Position numbers and translations under genes: made by a program | Part shown: positions 47,946 through 59,198 of the stretch, piece after piece | Numbering within the stretch: the stretch's first letter is position 1 | Layout of the letters: each line of letters starts with the position of its first letter | Assembly: GCA_950295325.1 (NCBI GenBank) | Contig: OX485805.1 | Span: forward strand, 22,247,501-22,311,500 | Source: Polytrichum commune | Lineage: Eukaryota; Streptophyta; Polytrichopsida; Polytrichales; Polytrichaceae | Direction of reading: 5' to 3' | DNA length: 64,000 nucleotides | The notes under the pieces: generated by a model | Seen by the model: only the letters and a program-made list of their open reading frames with translations | Told to the model about the DNA's origin: nothing | Database searches by the model: none

Positions 47946-49172
47946 GGAATAGGTGGTTCGATTTTATTCAAGGCTCTGGTGCTTCCAACTTTCACATACA
48001 ATACTAAAATTTGGGGAGGCGACTTAAAAACCTCTCATTGGAAGGTTTTCAAGAAGCGCATGACGATGCATGATGTCTCATGTCAAAGTATGTTCTTTGA
48101 CAACCTATCATATTTTGTTAACTCCCCGTAGAGTTATATGCTCTTAAGCTCACCATGGGTTTTCAACAACAATTTGTCCACCTACACTCCTCTTGGTTAG
48201 TTAGTCAAATAACCTTGCTTTCCCATAACATGACAAAACAAGGACTTGGCACAAGTCGATAGCCATGTGAAAGCCATTATGGGGTCTGTCTCATTGGGAA
48301 ACCCATGACAACTCAACAACATTAAAAAATGTATTAGATGATATCAAGGAGGCTTTTCTTGTTAAAGATTGGAATTCTTTCCATCTCTCATGAAAAAAAC
48401 TAGATTACCTCCACCTCAAGGATTTTCTCAAATATGAATGTGAATTGTGTTGGAAGTAACCATTGACACCACAACACAAAATCATTGTTGCTTACTGCAC
48501 CTCGAACCATAAGCGTGCAATTGAAATTGGAGGGTGGTTGACTATCCCTATCTCTAGAGGACAATAGACTATACCACTTTGGCTTTTATAATATATTTGA
48601 AATTGAGGCACACTCTGTGTTGGAGTGTCCCTTACATATAACCCCATTAGAGATAAGTTTCTATCACTTTTTGAGCATGTAGTATTCATGAACCTCAAGT
48701 CTTTCTTTCAATTGGATCATGAAGTTGACATTAAACTCTATCTTTTAAAGGCTACCGACTCCACCACTCTAAGGAATTAGTTGGTGTAAAACCATCCTCA
48801 TATACTTCCAATCCCATTACCCTATGGCTTCATGGACTCTAATATCAAGATGGAAAGTTCCTTTTATTACAAAGAATAGATCAAAAGTAAAAGTAAAAGC
48901 ATATTAAAACCAAAAACTGAACATAAGACAAAATAGGAGTAAAAATCAAGGAAAAAGGATAAGATAGAAAGTAAACATGTTTAATTCAAAATTTTCCAAG
49001 TGGCCGGAGCCGGTGGCAATGACACCCACACGCTTAGTAGGTAACTTAAGTTACTAGATTATAGATGTTTTTGGTATCTTTCTTCATCCTTAAATTTAGC
49101 ATGAAGTGGCCAGTTAGGTTTTATGTTGAGGTTCCACACTACTTAAGTCACATTAACGGTGGATGGTTAGGC

Positions 49173-49340
49173 AAAGCTCAGGGTTAAGCAAAGCTTAGAT
49201 TAATGTTAAAGCACAGCTCAGAGTTAAGCAAAGCTTAGATTAATGTTAAGCACAGCTCAGAGTTAAGCAAAGCTTAGATTAATGTTAAGCACAGCTCAGG
49301 GTTAAGCAAAGCTTAGATTAATGTTAAGCACAGCTCAGGG
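49173..49340. repeat. 39-bp tandem repeat in the SAM carrier promoter region
   Basis: About four and a half copies of GTTAAGCAAAGCTTAGATTA, ATGTTAAGCACAGCTCAG. Copies are near-identical, and the array ends about 125 bp before the start codon of the carrier gene. It probably lies in the proximal promoter or 5' leader. Confidence 0.9.
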
Positions 49341-49463
49341 TTTTGGGTTTAGCAGTTACCGTCTCGCACTTTCCTTCACAAAAGTGTGCCTTCGATGTTG
49401 CGGTTTTTGTCGTTGGGATAGACAGACAGTCCACTGCTTCTTGTTTGCAAATTTCGCATTGAG

Positions 49464-52400
49464 ATGGCGGTGTCCATGCTGCGCTTGAGCCGCCCAAGCT
49501 CACAATCGAAGGCCAATGGCTCCTACACTTATGAAGGATCCATGGAGGAGCTTCATTCCTTTAGGAATCCAGGCGCACCACAGCCCCATTACCTTCTCCA
49601 CCGGGTAAGCCACATTATTGAGTTCAATTGTTTTGAGAAGTGGGTTTTAAGTTAAATTCCAAGTTGACAGAATGTTGGCAGAAATTTGAGCTTGCTGGAT
49701 GGCTTTCCGACATTTCTCTTCTTTGGACCTCAAGTTATTCTGGAGTCTTTGGACCATAATTTGTACCAAAGCTTATGAGTCCAATGCTCTCTCTGGAAAA
49801 TGGGTTTGACAACATTTCAGAAAAAGAAATAAGCATTGCGACTCACAGAATAAAATTCAAGTGAAGCACATCGAAGTGATGATACCGTCCTTTTTGTGTG
49901 AGATTTTCCACTGTTTCCAGCAGCATGAGGGTGAGGTGCTTTGATTCATGATTAAACAAATGTTTACACTGAGAGGACGTGGCTAAACATTCTTAGCTGC
50001 CACAATCTCTTCAGGGTTGTGTGGAAGCTCATCCTGCTAGTAATAGTTGAAAACTGAGGCTCACACTGAGATTTCAAGTGGTGCTTGAATGTGCAAGTTG
50101 AATGGGGAAAACCCTTATAAAGATGTCTATTATTGATTTTATGTAATTTGCCACTTGCATTAAGTTTAGTGTATGGGCGCTCATAGTTGTCATAGTTCCG
50201 TCATAGTTGTACTTGCATTGGCACGAGGGCTTCTTGAACTCGATTGAGGTATTTGAACCGATTATAGTCTTAGTACAACGATTCTCTTTTTCTGAGTGGA
50301 GAATTCTGTGTGATGGACTCGATGCAGGGTAATGGTGTCAACGGTGCTTCAGGATTTTCCTTGTCAGGTACCCTCTCCGCATATGTGGTGGTGATTAAAA
50401 ACTACCTTCAACCGGGCTTTGCTCATTCTATGTGATCTCCAATGTTTTTACAAAAAATTGTCCACTGAATTTGTGTAGTCTACTTTCATTTGCAAATAGG
50501 AAGTCTACTTTGCCTATTTTTAGGTCACAATGTTGTCAAGATACATGCAAACTCTTAAACCTAGGAGAAGTCTTGAAATTATTAAAGAAGAAGACGAAGG
50601 AGGAGGAGAAGCAGTGCAGTACATGTAGTAATTGCAGTGGAACATTCTGTCAGATGGCTTCAAGAGGAAGGAGAGACAGAAAATAGGACATGAATCCAGA
50701 CAAAGGCCTCTTCTAATGGTTGTGGCTTCACTAGTTCCTGAAATCAAGAAGTCTACAAATTTTTTACAGACTCTGTATGGTGAGCAGTCTCACTTTTTTA
50801 GCTTGTACTAAAATTTAGCAATTCCATTGAAATGCACTCAAGTTTCTGAAGTTAATGTTTGTTGCTTGTGGGCTTCCTTTGTTGAAACTCCAAGTGGCTA
50901 TTAAAGTTATCCATTGATTCAATGGGACTTTTGTTCATTTTAGGACCTCTTGGCATGCCAAAAGGAGTTTGGCCCTCAATGAGCCAATGTGGATTGTTCT
51001 TTGTTCAAACCACCATACCAACTCCAAGCATGCACCAAAACTTACGAAACACGGAAAGTGCTGTATGCAAAACAACCATCTCCTGACCAAAACTATTACA
51101 TGTGTACATTTTCATATAAAATGTGACATTAGAGCCGACTTACTGTTGTGTGATGAAACAGAAGGAGCTGTGGCAGGGGCCACAGCAGGTGTGGTGGTCG
51201 AGGCAGCTCTGTACCCTATCGATACAATAAAGACTCGCCTTCAGGTCACTTCTTTCTGACACCAATTTCAGTATAATGTAATGATAAAAGTTCTCAGCAA
51301 AGAGTTGGAATCAAGTTGTAGAGAAGGTTGTGTTGAGTTGTTTTGAGTTCACTGTTGTTGGATTCACCATCTTTGGGGTTTTGTTCTCGTCTATTGACCG
51401 GCAGGCATCACAATTAGGAGGGAAGGCGTTGTTTGAAGGACTCTATTCAGGTCTTGCAGGCAATCTTGTTGGTGTTTTGCCGTTCGTAACCATCCTTCTT
51501 TCACACTTGAATCGATTCTTCTTGGAATGTGACTCTTTCTGCTCTTAATTCCTTTCGTTTCAGAATTCATCGGTGTGTTGAACCTTGCCATATTGACATC
51601 TCAGACAAAAGAGTATGGGCCTTCGCTAGATTGTACTTACTTGCAATATTTTTAATAGGGCTCTAAATCTTCCTTTCTGCCTTGATCACTTGGTGAAGGT
51701 GACTAGCTGTTAAAGGTCTGCTCAAGAGCGTCTCCAATAATCACTGTAAAATTATTCTCTCATTAATCGCCTTTCTAGTTTTTTTTGGAGCAAAGTTGCA
51801 TACTCCTCCAACCCACAAAGCCCAATTGTTATCAAAATCTTTTTTGTCCACTGGTTGTTGAGAAAGATGCAATCCTGTAAATCCCTACCTGCCCCCAGAA
51901 ATGGAGTGGTTGAGGACTTTAGACGGTTGTTTCTCTCACCAATGGTGGCCCATGAAGATTTATGAAATATATGAACTTTAGAGGGTTGTTTCACTCATTA
52001 ATTGGTGGCTAATGAAGATTTATGATGTATATGGACTTTATGGGTGGGATAAGCATGCAGCATTGGCCCAAACTTTTTTGGAAGCCGATTATTTAGATAA
52101 TCATTTTACGGTGGCCATAGGAATTGCTTTAAACCCTAAGCTTTAAACCCTAAATTGGAAACCTATGGAATTGTACATGACTCTAAAGTTGCTTAAAACA
52201 CATAGACCCTAAATTCAAGTTGGAAGAGCAGGAGAAAAGAGTAATACTCGTTCATCAGCCGCAAAGAGCAAACATATTTCTCTTTCTGACGAATAGATAT
52301 TTCAGTAACTGAACTCTAATTTACTTTGTTAGGAGTGTATTCGATAGGAACTTATCCCACATCGGTTGTCCAGAAATGAGTCGTGGGTTTGTATAAGTGG

Positions 52401-55276
52401 CCCCACTCTCACAACCGTCTTTATCTTTGCGCTTGGGGCAATGACGCAGTTAATGAGGTGAAACCGAGACGCGTCAATTGCTGGTTGAAAACTATTTCCA
52501 ACCCCCCTGCGGTGCCCGCAAGGGCGCCCCAGAATTTCTGGAAGGTCCGCCCTAGGCTCGGACCTCACAACCTAAAACTAAAACTTGGATTGATCGGAGT
52601 TATAAAAGTGAATGCTGAGTTTTCTAGGCGCTAGGTGCCATAGATGCTGAGTCGGATGTTTTCATAGAATTTCTTCAATTTTGGTGCCGTCATGAACCTA
52701 TTCTTGACTATTGATTGTTCTGCACGTAATGATTCTCCCACTCTCGATTTTCCCAACCCAAAATCTGTTATCTTGTCACAGTTTGTCTGAGCAAAGTTCC
52801 GTGGCATCAACTACTTGTCCTCGTAATATCCAGCAGATTAGAATTATCCTTCAACTCGATGGGAAATTTTGTCAGGAGCTCCTCCCCTATGATTTTATAT
52901 TGGTTGTTTTGCATACAAAAGAAATAATTTCTTTCCACTTATGGTGCATTTTCAAAGTAGTGTTTGAATTTGAATGAAGAGCAATCTATTTGGGTTCATC
53001 GAGGGCCAAATTCTTTTGAGAACCTCTTGGCATGCCAAATTGAGTTTGACCCTCAATGAACCGATGTATGTAGAATATTCTTTGTTCAAACCTCCACACT
53101 ACCTCCAAGCATGCACTGAAAACTTACTGTACATGGAAGGTGTCATATGCAAAACAACCAACTCCCGAAGAAAAGTTATGTCGAGTTAGACGATAACTCT
53201 ATTATTTGGAGATTCTGATATGTTTAATTATAGAGTACCAAAAGACATGAGTATATTGGTTGAAATATAACTAGAATTTTAAGAGTAGCAAGAATATTTG
53301 AGTCTGCATAATTTCTCCTACCACCCATGCACAGTTACTTTTTGGGGCAAATCAACAGGGCATCAGCAGTTTTTGTGGGAGTGTATGAGCCTGTGAAGCG
53401 AACCCTTCTCAACTTCTTCCCGGACCATCTGAGTTCACTTGCTCATCTGGTACAAACACTTTCCAATGTTAACCTATCGGCACAATCTTTGTACTGTGCG
53501 TAGATGATTCTAGTTATGGTGAACTAGGTAGATACTGTAGTTGTTTTTTCATTTGTGCAATTTGCAACAGGCAGCAGGAGTTGCTGGAGGTACAATGTCA
53601 TCTTTAATTCGAGTCCCCACTGAGGTACAACATACTGGACCTTTTGTTCTCCATGACTAGAATTCCCTACAGACTCAGATTATAGTTTGAGACATCTGAC
53701 ATTCTGTTGAGTCAGCACTTAACACTGATCATACTTGTACTATCGTATAAACTCCATCGGGACTCCATTTTTTGTTATTTGCCTTATTTCTTGTGTGTCC
53801 TGGTCAATGAAGATATTGTACCTGCTACTATTGATTAGTTATCTGAAGCAGTTTCTTCGATGAGAACTCCTTGGTAAATTTCATCAATTGCACAGGTTGT
53901 CAAACAAAGGATGCAAATAGGGCAGTTTGCATCAGCCCAAGGAGCAGTATGTCAAATAGTGGCGCAGGAAGGTGTCCGGGGTCTGTACGCTGTAAGTTTC
54001 TAATTGACATTTGAATGTAGCTTGTGTTGTTCACACTTTTTCTTTCGCATAAATCAGGTTTTGCATTTTCCTTTTGAAGATCATCTTCCTGAAGGTCTGA
54101 GCTTATTTTGTTTACATCTAGGGTTTATGATTTTGTTGACGCATCTAACAACATGAGTTATGAAAGGTGTTCTTAAATATATCTGCCATGTACACTTATA
54201 CTTCCTGACATTAAGACACAAGACCTTAATGCACAGTGCTATGTCTGGTGTTTGGCAGGGATTTGGATCATTTCTTTTGCGAGATCTTCCTTTTGATGCC
54301 TTCCAGTTTTGCATCTATGAGCAACTAAAAATTGGATATAGTAGACATGTATGTATTTCTGAACTTCTGTTTCACTGTCTAGATCTACCTTAGCACTTAT
54401 GTGCACACTAGAGTCTTTGTTGTATGTAATCACTAAAGGAAGACCTTGTATGATCCACTCAGGTTGGAAGAGAGATCAATGATCCAGAGGCTGCTCTTAT
54501 GGGTGCAATAGCAGGTAATGTTTGAAAGTGTTTAGGCTAAACTTAGGGGAATTTGTAAAGATTAGTCTGTAAGCAGAGAGTTTAATTTTGTATTGGTTCA
54601 TGATGAATCCTTACGGTCATCCACTCTCTGGCCTGAGAAAATGAAGAATTTTCGTTTGAGTTTTCTTGTAGGTGCAATTACAGGTGCTGTGACTACTCCA
54701 CTTGATGTCATCAAGACCAGACTCATGATTCAGGTTTTTAACTTGAGTTGACTCCAATCATTTCTCAAGTGGGAGATAATGCAGTCATTCCAACTAAATT
54801 AATCTCAAATGTCTTTTTGTTGTTGTAGATCATAGAACCCAGATACCTTCAGTTTTCTGCTACTGCAAAAGATTGCTTCTTGATTTTTTCCGGTTTCATG
54901 CAGGGAGTTAATGGGCAATATAAGGGAATTGCCGACTGCATTACAAAGATTGTCAAAGAAGAGGGTGCTAGTACCTTGCTCCAGGTGGGTTAATGATTCC
55001 AAAGTACAATTTTACAATTGAATTGATCTGCTGGGTTAGGGGTAAACTAGGGGTGAGCTTCTTTCTTATCTCATACATTCAATGCATTGGCTGTACACTT
55101 TACATTAGGATTTCTGCAATGAAATGGTGCTGGGTTCTCTGTGGCAGGGTGTTGGACCTCGAACCTTGTGGATTGGTCTTGGAGGCTCCATATTTTTTGG
55201 TGTATTAGAGAAGACCAAGGAGTTACTGGCACGGTCCTCATCAAAAAAAATACTTCAACCTGCAGGATACGCTTGA
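49464..55276 (+). CDS. SAMC: Mitochondrial/plastid S-adenosylmethionine carrier, 12 exons
   Basis: Exons 49464-49604, 50328-50367, 51162-51244, 51405-51481, 53359-53449, 53571-53624, 53896-53991, 54259-54348, 54463-54514, 54672-54733, 54904-54984, 55148-55276. All junctions keep phase, giving 331 aa. Three mitochondrial-carrier repeats show the signature P-x-[DE]-x-x-[KR]: AALYPIDTIKTRLQ, LIRVPTEVVKQRMQ and TTPLDVIKTRLMIQ. The order GAVAGATAGVVVEAALYP, GNLVGVLPASAVFVGVYEP, GFGSFLLRDLPFDAFQFCIY and GVGPRTLWIGLGGSIFFGV is characteristic of SAM carriers, inner-membrane exchangers that import SAM against S-adenosylhomocysteine. Plant members serve mitochondria and plastids; the Ser/Arg-rich first 47 residues could help targeting. 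Length fits the family. Intron 4 (51482-53358) is the longest and hosts a U4 snRNA gene on the same strand. The 5' region carries a 39-bp tandem repeat. Confidence 0.95.
50943..51100. repeat. Intronic repeat copy 1 (partner 53023-53180)
   Basis: CCTCTTGGCATGCCAAA..GAGTTTG, CCCTCAATGA.CC.ATGT, TTCTTTGTTCAAACC, CTCCAAGCATGCAC and ATGCAAAACAACCA all recur in order at 53023-53180. The two copies lie in introns 2 and 4 of the same gene, in the same orientation, at moderate divergence. Confidence 0.8.
51726..52105. mobile_element. MITE-like element in SAM carrier intron 4
   Basis: The left part CCAATAATCACTGTAAAATT and the reverse complement of the right part (GCCACCGTAAAATGATTATC) are inverted over about 35 bp. 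The interior has a 67-bp direct repeat (GGTTGTTTC.CTCA.., TGAAGATTTATGA, ATATGAACTTT). It lies about 300 bp upstream of the U4 gene. Confidence 0.55.
52354..52397 (+). promoter_or_regulatory. Plant snRNA promoter: USE and TATA box for U4
   Basis: ATCCCACATCG at 52354-52364 matches the plant snRNA upstream sequence element RTCCCACATCG exactly. TATAAG follows at 52392-52397, about 25 bp before the RNA start. USE end to TATA start is 27 bp; plant Pol II snRNA promoters usually have about 33 bp and Pol III types about 24-26 bp, so the spacing is atypical for a Pol II U4 gene. Confidence 0.9.
52423..52566 (+). ncRNA. U4: U4 spliceosomal snRNA
   Basis: The gene starts ATCTTTGCGCTTGGGGCAAT, the plant U4 5' end that pairs with U6 (stem II). 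Next is the 5' stem-loop TGACGC..GCGTCA enclosing the K-turn (AATGAGG / CCGAG), which binds the 15.5K/Snu13 protein. The stem I and central region follow (TTGCTGGTTGAAAACTATTTC), then a GC-rich stem-loop GGTGCCCGCAAGGGCGCC, the Sm site AATTTCTGG (52533-52541) and a 3' hairpin with a perfect 7-bp stem AGGTCCG/CGGACCT (52543-52565). Every functional element appears intact, so I expect an active gene. U4 escorts U6 in the U4/U6.U5 tri-snRNP. No T-run terminator follows, which fits Pol II; a loose match to the plant 3' box (CACAACC..ACTAAAA) is just downstream. It lies within intron 4 of the SAM carrier, on the same strand. Confidence 0.95.
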
Positions 55277-55299
55277 AAGGGACCTGGTTCTTTCCGCAA

Positions 55300-56100
55300 T
55301 GTGCAATTACAGTTCCTAAATATACTTCCACTAGAGTCCATTGTGACCTGCTCACCAAACCCAACAAAGTTGATCAACAAGCCCATTGGCTGGTGAATCT
55401 TTGCCAATTAGTGGTTTAGGAGCACTGGTGGACAATACTGAGTGACAGCATTGTGGCAATTGAAACGGCTATAGTGTTTTTGCAGATGAGACCAAAGGTT
55501 TCAGTTGAGAAAGTAGAGAGAAGATTACTTCGGTTGGACTTGTAGTTGTAGTTACAGGTTTTGTCAGTTGTGGCAAGTGCGAAAGGATTTTAATAAATGT
55601 GACTTTACAAAGGAGGAATTTGTTTGTTGATTATGTAAAAGCACATATGCCTGAGGCGATTACAGGATTAGTCTTTTCCTTATGCAATTTATGTCACGGC
55701 TTTTTTAAAGACATGTTCTCATTGAATTGGAGTGCTATTTTAAGGTTGAGGCATCTATATCCAATAAATAAGAGAGTTTGCATCTGTTTAGGAGGAGTAA
55801 TAATGGGGAATTATTTTTCATGCGAAGAGAACATATTCTAAAAATAATGCAATTTTTATTTTATTTTAATGATAGCGGAGATTGCAACAAATTTTGAAGC
55901 GGTAAAGTGTAGGGTCACACACAATTGTCAAAACTCTTATGAGGGTAATCAATTACAAGCCATCACCACATAAACCTTAACTTCATTCGCCTGAAAAATA
56001 TAGTTCTCATCCATGTCGGCATTTACATGACCCTAGTGACCGGTTAAATGGACCTAGTTGACTTTGGATGTCTCGACCTTAGAGGTGGATGTTTACCATA
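55300..56100. other. 3' region of the SAM carrier, no further gene
   Basis: Contains the probable 3' untranslated region of the carrier. Frames here (up to 92 codons) have no family resemblance. Confidence 0.4.
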
Positions 56101-56109
56101 TTACCAAGG

Positions 56110-56890
56110 GTTAGGATGCCATGGAAATCATGTAGAGTCGAACCACCTATTCCCGATCAGGACCCCATTGGGATCTTATAGGGTGCCATAATTTTGATCA
56201 AGTTGGAACTAATTTTGATGATTCTTTTCGTGGGTGGTTAAAAGAAGGCTCCACGTTTCACGGTTTCTAAGGGATAGTTCCCATGTAGGCTACTTGCCCA
56301 CTAGATTCTAGTGGAAATGTAGATTCCACTTGGTGGAATCTTTATTTCCACTATAGTAGAGGCGCCTATTCTTGATCAAGACCCCATCGGCAATCTACAA
56401 GGTAGATAAAGTTCGATCAGGTTGGAGCCAATAATATCATGACACATGTCCTGGTTTTGAGTGCTAAAGTGAGGAGGAATGAGTGGTTAAATTATGCGGT
56501 TATGGCAAAAACTAGACATTGGTAATATGTTCGGGCCAAATTTTGACTTCACAAATTCAAAGTAATTTCAATTTAAGGAAGAAATTATCAAAAAGTTTGT
56601 AGTCCTCTTGATTCTATCTTCCTTCATGGGAAAAAAATGCACCACATTATACTTCTTCAGATCTCGTGTAGAATCTCTGAAGTGATCACTGATGGGAGCC
56701 TCTACTCTAGAATTTGGTGGGCGAAATCGCCTACATGGAAACTAACCCTAAGTCTCCAACTTCAATTATGATATAATCACCAAAGAACACATGTCCCCAG
56801 TCTTGAGTGCTAAAGTGAGGAAGGATTCATCTCCTTAAGAATCACAGAACCTCTTAAGTGATTGGTTATGGGCACCTTTACTCTAAGTAG
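56110..56890. repeat. Repeat family D, two further copies
   Basis: 56110-56700 carries the segments shared with 20300-20720 and 47560-47945. A second partial copy follows the terminal-repeat-like CCTACATGGAAACTAACCCT near 56730, with ACACATGTCCCCAG, TGAGTGCTAAAGTGAGGA. No coding capacity. Confidence 0.7.
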
Positions 56891-57312
56891 CATTACGGCT
56901 CTGGGTGAAATATGTACACCCATGCAAGGCATTGTTGTAAAAGTTGGATATATTGAGTGCAGAACATTATTGCCTGTCTAGTGACAATGAAGATTTGACA
57001 AATGCTGACGCTTCAGATAAGAGTCCTGTATATTAACATGTGTCGCATTACTGATATCTTCAGGCATGCCCATATTTTGTATTCTAGGTTTCTGTATTTA
57101 TGGATGGGACTGCAAGAACGAATGTCTCTGTGGGTTGATTTGGGACTGTTGGTTCACAAAAATGTTCTCCATTACTGAAGATGAGCATGGATCAACAAGG
57201 AAGTGATGTTGTCTTTATTGTTTTCTCTATTCTTTTTGACATTGGTTTTCGTTCTTAATTTGGATCAGTCGAATCCTATTTAGCTTTCGTAATTACTAAA
57301 TTTGTATCAACA

Positions 57313-57528
57313 GACGTTCGCACCATATTTCGTCCAGGGTCATAAGAAGGTATACCTATATTGTGAAAAGCATCTTGAAGGTGAGAGGTGTAACAGAGTG
57401 GACTCATGTTCTCATGCTCACACCATGCCAGTTCCAGTTGCAAAATCACAGAAGAGTAAATGTTGCCAGGCTTTGGTATCTATTCACTACAACAGTTACT
57501 TGAGGTGCTTGCAGAGAGCGAGTCCGTG
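57313..57528 (+). CDS. CCCH zinc-finger-like exon or fragment
   Basis: After an acceptor-like TTTGTATCAACAG the frame reads TFAPYFVQGHKKVYLYCEKH, then LEGERCNRVDSCSHAHTMPV. Spacing C-x8-C-x5-C-x3-H is the CCCH finger used by RNA-binding proteins. The frame ends at 57528. No companion exons were identified, so this may be an isolated or decayed exon, or one exon of a gene I could not assemble. Confidence 0.4.
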
Positions 57529-57833
57529 AATAGGTGGTTATTTTGATACATTTAAATAACTGAGTGGGATTGGTAGTACACCTATTGAGACCCAGTGCAA
57601 GACAGTGTACGCTTCAGACATCAAGGTAACAAATGTTTTTCTTTTCCTTTTTAAGCATCCGAACTTTAAGAATTTGTCACCTTGTTTACTTGACGCTTTA
57701 TCTTGAATTTTGTTCAATAGGTTATTGAGTGATTTTCCAACTTCGATCACAACAACAGCTGTTTTACATTCTCAGCATAATTATACTGCCTATGTGGGGG
57801 ATGGCTGTTATCAGTCAAACACAATTAAGAGTA

Positions 57834-58207
57834 CTATACTAAATATGATATTTAGTGTCACCAATTGTAATTGTGTTGCTCAATATTAACTGTAAAGTGC
57901 GGTGTGGTGTCACCAACACTACATGTTAACCCAACTTATTTGTCATTTCTTGTAATTTTTTTTGGGATTATAGATTTACAGTGTTACAATTACTGTCACT
58001 TACCAAGTGATTTTTCATCCAAATTTCAATCAACCATGACAATATTTCATCACAAATTGTTGACAAGAGAAGGTAGGGTTTTGGCCAATGGATGAACTCA
58101 TCCATCATCCATGACAATATTCATTCACTTATTCATAAGAAGTGTCACCCAAAAAATTACCATAGTGACATAAAATACCGTATGACACTAAATATCAGTT
58201 CAATGTA
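57834..58207. mobile_element. MITE family 2, copy 3
   Basis: Starts CTATACTAAATATGATATTT and ends in the inverted TGACACTAAATATCAG. It shares ACTTATTCATAAGAAGTGTC and TGACATAAAATACC with 27802-28161. Confidence 0.65.
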
Positions 58208-58209
58208 CT

Positions 58210-59190
58210 TATTCTCTATCCAGTGATTGAGCTAAGCTTGCTAGTAAAAGAGTGATCCTTAAAGTCTTTCAAAAATTCATGTCTAGGTAGGAAATTCCAC
58301 CCTTCTTTTGAAAATTCATAATGTTTAAGGAGTTTTCAGGTGGTGTTAAAATTCCTACTTTTGGTGAAATGCAGGAGAGGAATTTGAGTTTGAGTTTGGC
58401 CATATAAAAATAATTTTCATGGAAATTGTTTGGAGGCATGTGAAATAGTGCTTCAGAAGTTTGACAAGGGGATCATTTTTATATAATCATCTCTTGGCCA
58501 AAAGTCAAACACCCCCCCCCCAAAAAATTAACCAAAATTGGGGCTTCCAACACTGCTTGAACATTCCTTGAACATTTTAGATTTGTCAAAAGTGGAGCAA
58601 AACGCCCTACCAAAACAAGAAGTTTGGAGAGGATAACTCTAATGTATTGGGCGCAATACCTCTGTATTAGTGGCGATATGGAAATCTACAGTGAACCCAA
58701 TACAACCCAACCATCTGAATGTGCACACTAGAGAAAATATGAATCAAATAATGTACATAAAATAATGAAACAGATTGCAAATATGCCACTCTCCCAAAGA
58801 CAATCTAGCTTGTTTACAAGCTCGACTCGGTTCAATTCATAGCAGAGCACTCTGTAACATTCTAACATTTGCACTGGATATGGCATCCCTTTCGTCTTTA
58901 ACTCCGGCCAGAGGCTCAAAGCGATTCAGCGCCTCACCACCCTGCCCCCGATCAAGTGCAGCTTGGTGGTTCACTTCTTCAAGTTGATTGAATCCCCAAC
59001 TTCCATCACATCAACAACTGTTTACATTCTCAACATAATTATAATACTGCCTTTATGTGGAAGCATAGCTGTTGTAAGTAATGCACAGTTAAGAGTAGTA
59101 GTTATTAATTTGAATACATTGATCGAAGCTATGTAGCTTGCTAGTACTTATTAATCACCATTTGATTGCAAGTGGCGACATGGAAATTTG
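58210..59190. other. Intergenic, nothing firm
   Basis: Contains a poly-C run (58510-58520). A plus-strand frame near 58880-58990 is GC-richer than its surroundings, but no family or splice context is clear. Confidence 0.35.
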
Positions 59191-59198
59191 CTCTGCAC

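Larger units (their letters stand above)
46560..48790 (+). mobile_element. Degenerate LINE ORF2 (reverse transcriptase to C terminus)
   Basis: Read across frameshifts, the plus strand shows RT landmarks in order: GRSIVHHILTLHTLIKE, FVDFKKTFAIIPLDKLW (the DF.KAFD motif), VKQGCPLFPHSFGLYIDEL (QGCPLSP..F), and VVAIFHYVGNVILLS where the catalytic YADD is degraded to YVGN. Then come KTKIMIFG, EYKYLGIDFHSHGYF, and after an interruption (47500-47940) SILFKALVLPTFTYNTKIW and GGDLKTSHWKVF, then a C-terminal tail ending FFQLDHEVDIKLYLL. The loss of the catalytic aspartates and many stops show it is inactive. Confidence 0.8.

Noticed and set aside
58775-58987. GC-rich frame resembling an exon
   Set aside because: No consistent splice signals or partner exons, and different frames look equally plausible.
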